The translations under genes and the position numbers were made by a program. A model generated the notes under the pieces. That model made no database searches and had not been told where the DNA came from. It saw only the letters and a list, made by a program, of their open reading frames with translations. This document shows, piece by piece, positions 33,366 through 41,720 of a DNA stretch of 64,000 nucleotides. Source of the stretch: Burkholderia sp. TSV86 (GTDB taxonomy: Bacteria; Pseudomonadota; Gammaproteobacteria; Burkholderiales; Burkholderiaceae); contig NZ_LOWB01000024.1 in assembly GCF_001522865.1 (NCBI RefSeq), positions 1 to 64,000 of the forward strand, given 5' to 3'. Within the stretch, counting starts at the first letter, position 1. Each line of letters starts with the position of its first letter.

Positions 33366-34591
33366 ATGAACGCGCGGCTCGCCGCGCCTTTCGTATGAAA
33401 GTACTCGTCATCAATGATTTCGCCCGCAAGGGCGGCGCAGAAGAGGTGTATCGGACCTCGGTCGACGTGTTGCGCGCGCAACCCGGCGTGGAAGTCGCGA
33501 CCTTCGACGAACACGCGTTCGACAGCGCCTCGGGCGGCACGTCTCGCGCGTGGAACGCGGCGGCCGCGCGCGCGCTCGCAGCGGTGATCGAGCGCGAGGC
33601 GCCGCAGCGCATCCTCGTGCACAACTATCACAACCTGCTGTCGCCTTCGATCGTGCCCGTTCTCGCGCGCTACAAGCGGCGCTCCGGTTGCCGCGTGTTT
33701 CTCACGTGCCACGATTACCACCTGGTTTTCTACAATCCGAATCTTCTGACCTATCCGGGCGGCCGCCCGACGCCGCTGCCGCTCGCCACGCTCGCGCGCG
33801 GCGCGCGGTTCTTCGAGCGTTCGAGCCCGCGCGGCGCGCTGCACGACGCGATCAAGAAGTTGCACTGGCACGCGGTCGACGCGCTCGTGAATCCGGCCGA
33901 CGTGTTCGACCTGCTGCTCTGCCCGAGCCCGTACATGCGCGACGCGCTCGCGCAGCGCGGCCTGACACGCACCGCGCTGCTGCACAATCCGGTCAGCACC
34001 GCGCTGATGCCGCAGGAGCCCAAGTGCGTCGCGCGCGAGAAACTCGATCTCGCGTTCGTCGGCCGTATCGACCCCGAAAAAGGGCTCGACGAATTCCTCG
34101 CGCTCGCGCGCGACACGCATTTCGACCAGATCGCGAGCGTGACCGTCTACGGAGACGGCAGCCAACGCGCGGCGCTCGAACAAAAGTATGCAGACCTGAT
34201 CGCCGCCAAGCAGCTTCGTTTCGCCGGCCGGCTCGATCACGCGCAACTCTTCGTCGCCCTGCGCGGGCATGACGCGCTGTTGCTGCCGTCAGTCTGGGCC
34301 GAGAATGCGCCGCTCGTGATCGTCGAAGCCGCGATGATCGGGCTGCCGGTGCTCGTTCATGACGTCGGCAGCTTGTCGAGTTTCGGTAACGAAATCGGCA
34401 GCAAGTTCCGCTACACTGGCAACGCCGCGAGCCTCGCGGCCGCGCTCGGCGCGCTGCGCGCGCATCTGCGCGAGCCGCAGCGCCGCTACGACTGGTCGCA
34501 TTACACTCGACAGCACTACGCCGAACGTCTCGCCGCGTTGCTGCAGCTAAGCGCCGACAAAGCACGGGAACTAGCACCGCAATGCGACTGA
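33362..34591 (+). CDS. glycosyltransferase, GT4 type
   Basis: A 409-residue GT-B transferase. The N-terminal domain has VLVINDFARKGGAEEVYRTS, and the acceptor side has VHNYHNLLSPSIVPVL. The donor domain carries FVGRIDPEKGLDEFL near residue 235 and WAENAPLVIVEAAMIGLPVL near residue 315, the conserved retaining-GT4 acidic pair. The start overlaps manC by four bases. An internal ATG at 33395 is an alternative that would begin exactly at the conserved MKVLVINDF. The Ala/Arg-rich first 11 residues argue weakly for that. A mannosyl donor role is inferred from manC. Confidence 0.88.
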   Translation: MNERAARRAFRMKVLVINDFARKGGAEEVYRTSVDVLRAQPGVEVATFDEHAFDSASGGTSRAWNAAAARALAAVIEREAPQRILVHNYHNLLSPSIVPVLARYKRRSGCRVFLTCHDYHLVFYNPNLLTYPGGRPTPLPLATLARGARFFERSSPRGALHDAIKKLHWHAVDALVNPADVFDLLLCPSPYMRDALAQRGLTRTALLHNPVSTALMPQEPKCVAREKLDLAFVGRIDPEKGLDEFLALARDTHFDQIASVTVYGDGSQRAALEQKYADLIAAKQLRFAGRLDHAQLFVALRGHDALLLPSVWAENAPLVIVEAAMIGLPVLVHDVGSLSSFGNEIGSKFRYTGNAASLAAALGALRAHLREPQRRYDWSHYTRQHYAERLAALLQLSADKARELAPQCD

Positions 34592-34612
34592 TCGTTCCGT
34601 TTCATCCCGTCG

Positions 34613-34631
34613 CGCACGCTACGAGCGTGCG
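34613..34631 (+). other. 8-bp stem hairpin between glycosyltransferase and flippase
   Basis: CGCACGCT and AGCGTGCG flank ACG in the 78-bp gap. There is no T-run. It may stabilise or attenuate the polycistronic mRNA rather than terminate it. Confidence 0.4.
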
Positions 34632-34669
34632 TGATCCGATGTCGCCTCGGCGCGACGTGAAAGGCTAGC

Positions 34670-35935
34670 ATGACGACTGTCCGCAAGAATTTTCTGCTGC
34701 TGATGACGCTGCAGATTTCGACCTATGTCGTGCCGCTCGTCACGCTGCCGCTGCTCACACGCGTGCTCGGGCCTGATGGATACGGACAATTGTCGTTCGT
34801 GCTGGCCGTGATCACGTATTTCATCAACTTCACGAACTACAGCTTCGATCTGACCGCAACGCCGCGCGTCGCGCTCGCGCGCGACGACATCAAGGAACGC
34901 TCGAAGATCTTCTGGGCGACCTTCGCCGCGCAAGCCGCGATCACCGTCGCCGGCTTTGCCATCCTGCTCGCGCTGACGTTCGTGATCGCACGCTTCGCGC
35001 TCGATCGCACACTGCTCATCATCGGCTTCGGAATGACGCTCGGCGCGGCACTCACGCCGGGCTGGTACTTCCAAGGCATTCAGAAACTGCGCATTTACAG
35101 CACGACGCTCTTCATCTGCCGCGCGCTCAGCGTGCCCGCGATGTTCCTGCTCGTGCGCTCGCCCGCCGACCTGATCGCGGCCGTCGCGGTCAACGCGGCC
35201 GTCCCGCTTATCTGCGGCGTGCTTGTGTTCGGCTATCTGATCGTCAAGCGCGAAGTGGTGCCCGCGCGCATTGGCCTGTCCGACATCGTCGCATCGCTCA
35301 AAGGCGGCTGGCAGGTGTTTCTCGCATCGACGTCGATTGCGTTCTACGCGTCGACGAACACCGTGCTGCTCGGCTTCGTGTCGGGCAACGTCGCGGCCGG
35401 GTACTTCGCCGCCGGCGACAAGCTGATCCGCTCGGCGATCAGCCTGCTGCAGCCGCTGAAGGCAGCCGCGTATCCGCACGTCAGCTACCTGATGCATCAT
35501 GCGCGCGAAGATGCGATGTCGTTCCTGCGCAAGCTGCTCGTCGTGCAAGGCGCGATGGTGCTCACGATCTCGCTGTCGATCTTCGCGCTCGCACCGCTCG
35601 CCGTGCACATCCTGTACGGCCCGACCTACGAGCCCACCATTGGCGTGCTGCGCTGCATGGCGTTCATTCCGTTCATGGCCGGCATGACCGATCTGTTCGG
35701 CGTGCAGACTATGCTGCCGCTCGGCATGAAAAGCGCGTTCAGCCGCATTTTGATTTCATCCGGCATCCTGAATGTCGCGCTACTGCCGCTGCTTGCGAAA
35801 TTCTTCGCCGAGCAAGGCGCGGCCGCCGCGGTACTGATCGCGGAAACGTCGGTCGCGGCCGCACTCGCGTACGTGCTGTACCGGCGCCGCGTGTCGCTGT
35901 TTGCCCGCCCCGCGACGCGGCCCGCCGCTGACTGA
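34670..35935 (+). CDS. Wzx-like oligosaccharide flippase
   Basis: A 421-residue polytopic protein with about 12 helices of the MOP/polysaccharide biosynthesis family. The N-terminal RKNFLLLMTLQISTYVVPLVTL and TRVLGPDGYGQLSFVLA are typical of O-antigen/EPS flippases. It should move lipid-linked repeat units across the inner membrane. A GAAAGG ribosome site precedes the ATG. It ends the plus-strand manC arm. A Wzy polymerase is not adjacent, so polymerisation must be encoded elsewhere, or by an unrecognised protein. Confidence 0.92.
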   Translation: MTTVRKNFLLLMTLQISTYVVPLVTLPLLTRVLGPDGYGQLSFVLAVITYFINFTNYSFDLTATPRVALARDDIKERSKIFWATFAAQAAITVAGFAILLALTFVIARFALDRTLLIIGFGMTLGAALTPGWYFQGIQKLRIYSTTLFICRALSVPAMFLLVRSPADLIAAVAVNAAVPLICGVLVFGYLIVKREVVPARIGLSDIVASLKGGWQVFLASTSIAFYASTNTVLLGFVSGNVAAGYFAAGDKLIRSAISLLQPLKAAAYPHVSYLMHHAREDAMSFLRKLLVVQGAMVLTISLSIFALAPLAVHILYGPTYEPTIGVLRCMAFIPFMAGMTDLFGVQTMLPLGMKSAFSRILISSGILNVALLPLLAKFFAEQGAAAAVLIAETSVAAALAYVLYRRRVSLFARPATRPAAD

Positions 35936-35992
35936 CGGCACAGCCCCAACGGCTGCACCCTCCCCTTCTCCTGCGGCTGCCCGCGCCCCGCG

Positions 35993-38170
35993 TTACGGCC
36001 GCACCGATTCGCACCACGGCATTGGCCGCCCGATGTAATAGCCCTGCGCATAATCGACGCCCAACGCGGTAAGCTTTTGCAGCGTCGCCTCGCTATCCAC
36101 GTATTCGGCAACCGTCTTGCAGTTCATCGCATGACCGATATCGTTGATCGAGGCAACGATATCCAGGCTTGCGGCATCGCTCGCGATATTGGCCACGAAG
36201 CTGCCGTCGATCTTCAAATACTCCACCGGCAATTGCTTCAAATAGCTGAGCGACGCGACACCCGCGCCGAAATCGTCGAGCGCGAACCGGCATCCGATCG
36301 CCTTGAGCTCGTTCATGAAATGCAGCGCATCAGGCAGGTTGGCGATGGCAGCCGTCTCGGTGATCTCGAAGCAGATCAATTCCGGTGAAACGCCAGTGCG
36401 CACGAACTGCTCGCACACGTAGTCGAGAAAGCGCTCGTCGCCGATCGACATGCCGGACAAGTTGATTGCATACTCGGAGAAACGCCGCTGGGTCGTGCGG
36501 GCAAGCCTGTCGAGCGCGGCGCGCACGACCCAGCGGTCGATGTCCGTCACCAGCCCGTAGCGCTCCGCCGCGCGAATGAAGCGGCCGGGCGACGCAACGT
36601 CGCCATGCTCGCCGAGTGAGCCCATCCGCAGCAACAGTTCCGCACGTCTCGCACGCCGCGGCCCGGCGTCGATATGCTCGGCCGTGTCGACAATCGGCTG
36701 TACGTACAGGCAAAAATCGTCGTATTCGAGCGCATGCCTGACCCGCGTGCACCACGACACGTCGCTCACGTGATGCGCAAGCTCGCGATCGAGCGGATCA
36801 GCGCGTTGCACGCGGTTGCGCCCGCGCGCCTTCGCGACGTCGCACGCGATGCCCGCCAGCCGCACCGCTTCCTCGACGCGTCGCGCGCGCCCGGTCGCAT
36901 CGATCAGCGCCACACCGACGCTGACGGTAACCGAAAACGGCTGCCCTTCCCAGACGAAGACAAAACCGTCGATGCTGGCGCGCAAATGCTCGGCCGCGCC
37001 GTTCGCGGCGGCCTCGTCGCGCGCGGCCAGCAGCACGCAAAACTCGTCGCCGCCAAGCCGCGCGACGATGTCGCCGGGCGCCGCGCGCGCGACGAGCCGT
37101 GCCGCGATCGTGGCCAGCATCGCATCGCCCGCCGCATAGCCACACGTATCGTTGATGATCCGGAAGCGGTCGAGATCGAGAAACAGCAAGGCGGTCGAGC
37201 CACGTTGCTCGTCGGCAAGCGCGGCGTCGACATGGCGCTCGAATTCCGCGCGATTCGGCAATCCGGTAAGCGGATCATGCAATGCCTGCCAGGCAAACCG
37301 TTGCACGAACTCGCGCTCCTTCACGAAGCGCTTGAGCACCCGCACGCGGCCAAACCGATTTGCGTCGTTATGCGAACCGTCTCGTGAGCCGATTGCCACG
37401 GAGGGCATATTCGGCATGTTCGGCGCGGCCGGTTCGCGCGCCGCCGTCGCGCCCGGCTCGTCGCCTCGCCACCGCCCGTCGCCACGGGAAGCGCGAATCG
37501 CCTCAGCTTGCCGCACGGCTGCGTTCGGAGCAGCCGGCCGCGGCCCCGCGACGGCCGGTCTGTTGCGATAGCTCGCCGGCGCAAACACGCCGGCCGGGCG
37601 TTTCATTGCCGGATTCTGCCAACGCACGCACGCGAGCCGCTCGGCAATGGTCTTGGCGCCGCCGCCGCCGAACGCGCGCTCGGCTTTATCGATAAAAACC
37701 GCGAGCCGCCTGACCCGCAACGCGGACAAGCGCACCAGCGCCAATGAGCCGATTGCGGCCAGCGCGAGCGCAATCAATGCCCCTTCTCGAAACGTGGAGT
37801 AAATCATGTCCCAATACGATTGCGTCGATAAAGCAACGTCCATCCCGCCGGCCGGCTGCTCAAGCATCGAATCCACCGCCTGTACCGCCCCCTCGACGGA
37901 CGAGCCGCACGCCGCGCCGTCTACCCAGACAGCCGGCACCATGGCCGCAGAGACGGTATTCGCCGAGCGCGCGTCGGCATCGGCGTCGGTGTCGACCGGC
38001 GCGGCCGCATGCGCGACGCACGTCGCGCCTTGCGCACGCGGCGCATGCTCGCCTGGCAGCAGCACGGTGCCGAGCAGGACCGTCGCGGCCGCCGCCAAGA
38101 CGCTCGCGCCAGCAAGGCCGATACGTAGCACGCTCAGACCATCGGATAATCGGCTAGGGAGGCTGACCAT
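35993..38170 (-). CDS. membrane GGDEF-EAL protein (c-di-GMP metabolism)
   Basis: A 725-residue inner-membrane protein. Two membrane segments (about 12-36 and 128-150) flank a periplasmic stretch of about 90 residues. A linker rich in Ala/Arg follows, then GGDEF (about 298-455, motif RLGGDEF intact) and EAL (about 475-720). The EAL signature reads ELLLR, a tolerated variant. LDDFGAGVASLSYLKQLP and KTVAEYV retain the catalytic acids, so phosphodiesterase activity is likely. The RxxD inhibitory site is absent (APGD). The ATG at 38170 with GGGAG upstream is preferred over a TTG 42 bases earlier. It probably tunes c-di-GMP for the adjacent EPS regulators. It converges with the flippase gene. Confidence 0.92.
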   Translation of the reverse strand: MVSLPSRLSDGLSVLRIGLAGASVLAAAATVLLGTVLLPGEHAPRAQGATCVAHAAAPVDTDADADARSANTVSAAMVPAVWVDGAACGSSVEGAVQAVDSMLEQPAGGMDVALSTQSYWDMIYSTFREGALIALALAAIGSLALVRLSALRVRRLAVFIDKAERAFGGGGAKTIAERLACVRWQNPAMKRPAGVFAPASYRNRPAVAGPRPAAPNAAVRQAEAIRASRGDGRWRGDEPGATAAREPAAPNMPNMPSVAIGSRDGSHNDANRFGRVRVLKRFVKEREFVQRFAWQALHDPLTGLPNRAEFERHVDAALADEQRGSTALLFLDLDRFRIINDTCGYAAGDAMLATIAARLVARAAPGDIVARLGGDEFCVLLAARDEAAANGAAEHLRASIDGFVFVWEGQPFSVTVSVGVALIDATGRARRVEEAVRLAGIACDVAKARGRNRVQRADPLDRELAHHVSDVSWCTRVRHALEYDDFCLYVQPIVDTAEHIDAGPRRARRAELLLRMGSLGEHGDVASPGRFIRAAERYGLVTDIDRWVVRAALDRLARTTQRRFSEYAINLSGMSIGDERFLDYVCEQFVRTGVSPELICFEITETAAIANLPDALHFMNELKAIGCRFALDDFGAGVASLSYLKQLPVEYLKIDGSFVANIASDAASLDIVASINDIGHAMNCKTVAEYVDSEATLQKLTALGVDYAQGYYIGRPMPWCESVRP

Positions 38171-38655
38171 CGGGATGCTCCCGAAAAAGGTAAATCGCCG
38201 GAAATTCGGCAATGCATTCGATTAACCGGCAATTCGATATTCGGATATCAATTGAATATCGATTCGCACTCACTGAAGTTTATGCGATCATCCACGACAA
38301 CCGGAATCGGGTATGTGTGGTGGATGACGCAATCGTTTCCTGACAAATGCACGAATTCCGGCAGCGCCGCTCCCCAAGCGGCACTACAGCCCACGTATCA
38401 TTGAGTGCGAGCGCACTTATGCAATCATCAGTCCATACTGCAAATCAATAATCGGTTAAAAATAAAAATCCCCGGCGTCAATAATCAAGCTTTATTTATT
38501 AATATCGTTAATTTCGATCGATTGATTCTCGACGCTTGTAGCCTCACCAACATATGGATATTCGCGATCAAATCCGTCATATTGACGCCCGAACGGCCTC
38601 ATTGCCTGCGATCGCATCGGGCGTAATAAAAAATCCGCTCTCACCTGCGCCGGCG
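38171..38655. other. 485-bp intergenic region between GGDEF-EAL gene and TOMM operon
   Basis: No credible gene was found. It contains the promoter region of the GGDEF-EAL gene and the end of the TOMM operon. Segment 38440-38580 is strikingly AT-rich. A 29-bp dyad (38234-38262) and a longer hairpin with 8-bp arms (TCATCCAC at 38288, GTGGATGA at 38320) are visible. A 73-codon frame here starts with GTG and looks random. Confidence 0.6.
38234..38262. promoter_or_regulatory. 9-bp inverted repeat upstream of GGDEF-EAL gene
   Basis: TCGATATTC and GAATATCGA are separated by 11 bases, 64 bases upstream of the GGDEF-EAL start. The perfect symmetry and promoter-proximal position suggest an operator. 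Confidence 0.5.
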
Positions 38656-40923
38656 TTATAGGAACAACAGCGCGCGGTTCAGCTCGGCCTCGTCACGCGC
38701 GCGCGCGCGCCAACGCTCGCGCACCGGCACCGAATACAGCCGCGCCGCGCCAAAGCGCGGCCAGAAGTGGCAAAGGCCGGGCGCGATCACCTGCACCACC
38801 GACAAGCCGATGTCGGGCCGCGTCTTGTCGACGGCGAGCGTATCGATACCCGCGGCCGACAAACGCGCGACGCACTCGTTGACACCTTGCTTCAAGTCGA
38901 AGCCCGCGCCGTGTGCCCGCGCAAACGCTGGCGCGAGCACAAGCGGCTGTGCGGAATCGGGAAACAAGAACGCGTCGGTCGCCAGCTTGCCGGCATCCCA
39001 CGGCGCAGGCGCCGACGCGCCGACGTCGAGCAACTGATTCACCTCGGTCAGCGCCCGCTGCAACGCGATGCCGCCATCGAGGTGGCAGCCGAAGCCGATC
39101 GAGAAGCGGCCCGTCGCTTCCTCACGCGCGAGCGCCGCGAACACGGGAATGCGCAGGTCATGCGTGAGGTCCAGCGCCCACAAGCGCCAGCCCAGCGACG
39201 CATACTCGGCGACGAGCGCATCGAAATACGGATCGGCAAAACTCGCGATATCGACACCCGGCCGGCGCAGTTCGTTGTACCACCAGATCGCCACCGCATC
39301 GCGCTCGACCAATTCGAAGAGCCCCTGCAGAATTGCCTCCTCGATGCATACGCCAGCCGCGCAGCCGTTCGGATTATGGATGCAATAGGCAGTGCCGCTC
39401 GACGCAGGCGTCTCCGCATAGCAATAGCTAAGCGGCACCAGCCGGCGCGCGCCGGTCGCAAGCGACCACGCGGGCGTCCAGTCGATCACGCTGTCCGGCG
39501 TGAAGCGTTCGGGAATCTGCTTGCGCGGATCGTCGGTGGTTTGGTTTTGCTGCTCGCGTTGTTCGAACTGGCGCTCGCTGAATTGCTGCAACGCATTGAC
39601 GTCTATCGGAGCGCAGCCTGGCGGCGCATGCGCGGCGAGTTCGGCGAGGCTGCCGCGTATCACCGCTTCGTCCCCCTGATAAACGCCGCTGAAGCGTTCG
39701 AGCGCTTCGGCCAGCGCACTCGCACGCGCCTGCGCATCGCTTGCGCCCTTGCCGGAGCTGAGCTTGTCGAAGCGATTCTCGCGCGGCGCCGCCTGGCGCG
39801 GACAAACCAGATAGCCCGCAACATAGACATGCCGGTTCCCGGCATTGCGTCCCGGCATCGGATGCAGATAGACGACCGGTCCGCTGACGGGCGAAATCAG
39901 GTGCTTATAGCGCTCGAAAAACTCGGTGGCGGTCAACGTGCGATAGCCGCCTTCACGCGGCGCGGCCGTATCGACCGAGGCGAGCGTGATCGGCCGCTCG
40001 GCCTGCTCGCGCATCCACGCCGGGTTGGCGCAATTCGGACACTGCGCGCGCCTGAGCACGCGATGCGCGACGCACGCGAGCGTGTCGACGCGCAGCGACA
40101 CGATCCGCGCGGCCGCTGCCCGGCGGCGCTCGGCGCTCACCGCGAACTGCTCGACGGCCGACGCGACGAGCGCGGCCACGACAGCCGCGCTCGCCCGGCT
40201 GCGCACGGGCGGCGGGCGCACGGCATCGTGGCCGTGAAGACGCGCGAGCAACGTCTCGACTGGCCGGTTCAGCGACGTCCAGTAACGCACACATTCGATA
40301 CAGGGCCGATCGTCCACGGTATCGGCCGCCGCGCCGGCCGGCACCGACAGCGGGCCGATCAACGGCCCGAGCAGCGGTTCGACGCGATCGGGCACGACGA
40401 TGAACAACGCACCGCCGCGCCCCGCCGCACGTTCGGCGGCCGCGGCAAGTTCGGGGCGGTCGTAACCGTCGGTCAACACGACGACAAGCGGCGCATGCGG
40501 CGTCACGCTTATGCCGGCCGCGGCCAATGCGTCGAGTTGAACCGCCGGGTCCACGCCGAACGCCTCGACGCTTACCGCGAGCCGCGATGCGATGCCGGCC
40601 GCAGTCGCACCGTCGACGCCCGTGCGCTCGAAGAAACCCGCCGCGATATCGCGTTCACCCGGCGCGTCGGCGCTCACATAACCGCGCCGCACCAAATGAT
40701 CGAGCGCCGCCAGCAACTGCCAATCGGAAAACCGCCCGGCGAGCGCCGCAAACGTTTGCGCAATCGACAGACCGTCGTGCACGCATGCGGCCAGTGCAGG
40801 AAACACGGCGCCCGGCAGCGCCGCGCGCCGAAACTCATCGACGACATACAGCACGTCGGGGCCGGCGTCGAGCACGAGCAAATGCGGCTTGAAGCGCAGC
40901 ACGCGCGAGAAATCATCGAACAT
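38656..40923 (-). CDS. TOMM cyclodehydratase: E1-like (ocin_ThiF) / YcaO fusion
   Basis: A 755-residue fused C-D protein for azoline formation in thiazole/oxazole-modified microcins. The N-terminal part (about 1-330) is the leader-binding E1-like domain, with a tetracysteine zinc site formed by PCIEC and CPNC. The C-terminal YcaO domain (about 385-755) has the ATP-binding SSGKGASDAQARASALAEALE and LQGLFELVERDAV motifs. Unusually, it ends in ELNRALLFL, without the C-terminal PxPxP common to YcaO cyclodehydratases. It lies downstream of two precursors and follows a terminator-like hairpin. GGAG precedes the ATG. No McbC/SagB dehydrogenase gene accompanies it, so azolines, not azoles, are expected. 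Confidence 0.92.
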   Translation of the reverse strand: MFDDFSRVLRFKPHLLVLDAGPDVLYVVDEFRRAALPGAVFPALAACVHDGLSIAQTFAALAGRFSDWQLLAALDHLVRRGYVSADAPGERDIAAGFFERTGVDGATAAGIASRLAVSVEAFGVDPAVQLDALAAAGISVTPHAPLVVVLTDGYDRPELAAAAERAAGRGGALFIVVPDRVEPLLGPLIGPLSVPAGAAADTVDDRPCIECVRYWTSLNRPVETLLARLHGHDAVRPPPVRSRASAAVVAALVASAVEQFAVSAERRRAAAARIVSLRVDTLACVAHRVLRRAQCPNCANPAWMREQAERPITLASVDTAAPREGGYRTLTATEFFERYKHLISPVSGPVVYLHPMPGRNAGNRHVYVAGYLVCPRQAAPRENRFDKLSSGKGASDAQARASALAEALERFSGVYQGDEAVIRGSLAELAAHAPPGCAPIDVNALQQFSERQFEQREQQNQTTDDPRKQIPERFTPDSVIDWTPAWSLATGARRLVPLSYCYAETPASSGTAYCIHNPNGCAAGVCIEEAILQGLFELVERDAVAIWWYNELRRPGVDIASFADPYFDALVAEYASLGWRLWALDLTHDLRIPVFAALAREEATGRFSIGFGCHLDGGIALQRALTEVNQLLDVGASAPAPWDAGKLATDAFLFPDSAQPLVLAPAFARAHGAGFDLKQGVNECVARLSAAGIDTLAVDKTRPDIGLSVVQVIAPGLCHFWPRFGAARLYSVPVRERWRARARDEAELNRALLFL

Positions 40924-40950
40924 GGTCGCTCCACAGGTAAAGCCGCCATC

Positions 40951-40986
40951 AAAACAAACGGCGCAGCCCGAAACACAGGCTGCGCC
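40951..40986 (-). terminator. intergenic attenuator/terminator between TOMM precursors and YcaO
   Basis: A perfect 9-bp stem (GGCGCAGCC / GGCTGCGCC) with a 9-base loop is followed on the minus strand by TTTGTTTT. It lies 20 bases after the second precursor stop and 28 bases before the YcaO start. This could give high precursor and low enzyme transcript levels. Confidence 0.65.
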
Positions 40987-41006
40987 ATCTCATTGCATAC
41001 ATCCAG

Positions 41007-41357
41007 TCAGCAGCAGGAGAACAGATAGGCGGGGCCCGAATCGTTATACGCGGCAAGCGCGATCGCCTGCTCGGCAAGCTCGGGCCGCTTCGGCACGCCG
41101 AACGTGATCGCGTTGCGCGGCAAATTCCAGCGCTGCGCTTGCACATCCCATCCGCATTCCGGTCCGGCCTCGGTAATCTTCAAATCGACGATCCACGGGC
41201 AGCGGTAATTGAGGTAACGCTCGATCGCGTCTTGAGGATTCTCGAGCAACGCCGCCTTGAACACGGGGTCCCGCCACGATAGCGCGATCGCGCGAAGATA
41301 GACCTCTTGAAACTCAAGCAACGAATACTGGGTAGGAACTGCGTTGTCCAATGCCAT
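41007..41357 (-). CDS. TOMM precursor peptide B (nitrile-hydratase-like leader)
   Basis: A 116-residue RiPP precursor of the family I recall as BMA_0021/BMA_0022. Most of it is a nitrile-hydratase-alpha-like leader (SLLEFQEVYLRAIALSWRD near residue 12, then NPQDAIERYLNYRCPW). The shared hinge ALAAYN precedes a short C-terminal core of about 11 residues, DSGPAYLFSCC. Heterocyclisable residues there are Ser107, Ser114, Cys115 and Cys116. GGGAG precedes the ATG. It is 15 bases after precursor A. The cleavage position is inferred from similarity between the two precursors. Confidence 0.88.
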   Translation of the reverse strand: MALDNAVPTQYSLLEFQEVYLRAIALSWRDPVFKAALLENPQDAIERYLNYRCPWIVDLKITEAGPECGWDVQAQRWNLPRNAITFGVPKRPELAEQAIALAAYNDSGPAYLFSCC

Positions 41358-41372
41358 ATTGATTCTCCCGAA

Positions 41373-41720
41373 TCAGCGTCCGAACGGCGTGAGATTTCTG
41401 CTGTTATATGCGGCCAGCGCGACAGCCTCCTGATCTTGAGGCGGCGCGGGCGGCAACACGAGTTCAAGCACGTTGTTCTTGATGCATGTCCAGCCGGCTG
41501 TCGTCTCGGGCGTCCAGGTCGCGGTTTCGGCCACCGCCTTCAGGTCCACCGCCAGAGGAAAGCGGTAATCGAATTTATCGTGCAATGCCTTAACCGGGTC
41601 GGCCAATAGCTGGTCGAGATAATCGTTGTCGTTCCAGGCCACGGCAATCGCTCTGATAACAGCCGCGCGGAACTCCAAAAATTGCTCGTATGTAGGTAAG
41701 TTAGCACTATGGTCCATCAT
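41373..41720 (-). CDS. TOMM precursor peptide A (nitrile-hydratase-like leader)
   Basis: A 115-residue paralogue of precursor B: YEQFLEFRAAVIRAIAVAWND near residue 10, then DPVKALHDKFDYRFPLAVDLK, and the ALAAYN hinge at about residues 101-106. The putative core is SRNLTPFGR, containing no cysteine and only Ser107 and Thr111 as candidates. Its start overlaps the kinase gene end by 14 bases. Either it yields an oxazoline-bearing product, or it serves as a partner or decoy of precursor B. Confidence 0.87.
   Translation of the reverse strand: MMDHSANLPTYEQFLEFRAAVIRAIAVAWNDNDYLDQLLADPVKALHDKFDYRFPLAVDLKAVAETATWTPETTAGWTCIKNNVLELVLPPAPPQDQEAVALAAYNSRNLTPFGR

Noticed and set aside
38405..38626. 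73-codon plus-strand frame in the AT-rich spacer
   Set aside because: GTG start without a ribosome site. The protein resembles nothing, and AT-rich sequence readily gives such frames.
38767..41028. 753-codon plus-strand open frame opposite the YcaO gene
   Set aside because: It is the shadow of the minus-strand cyclodehydratase, with no ribosome site and no recognisable family.
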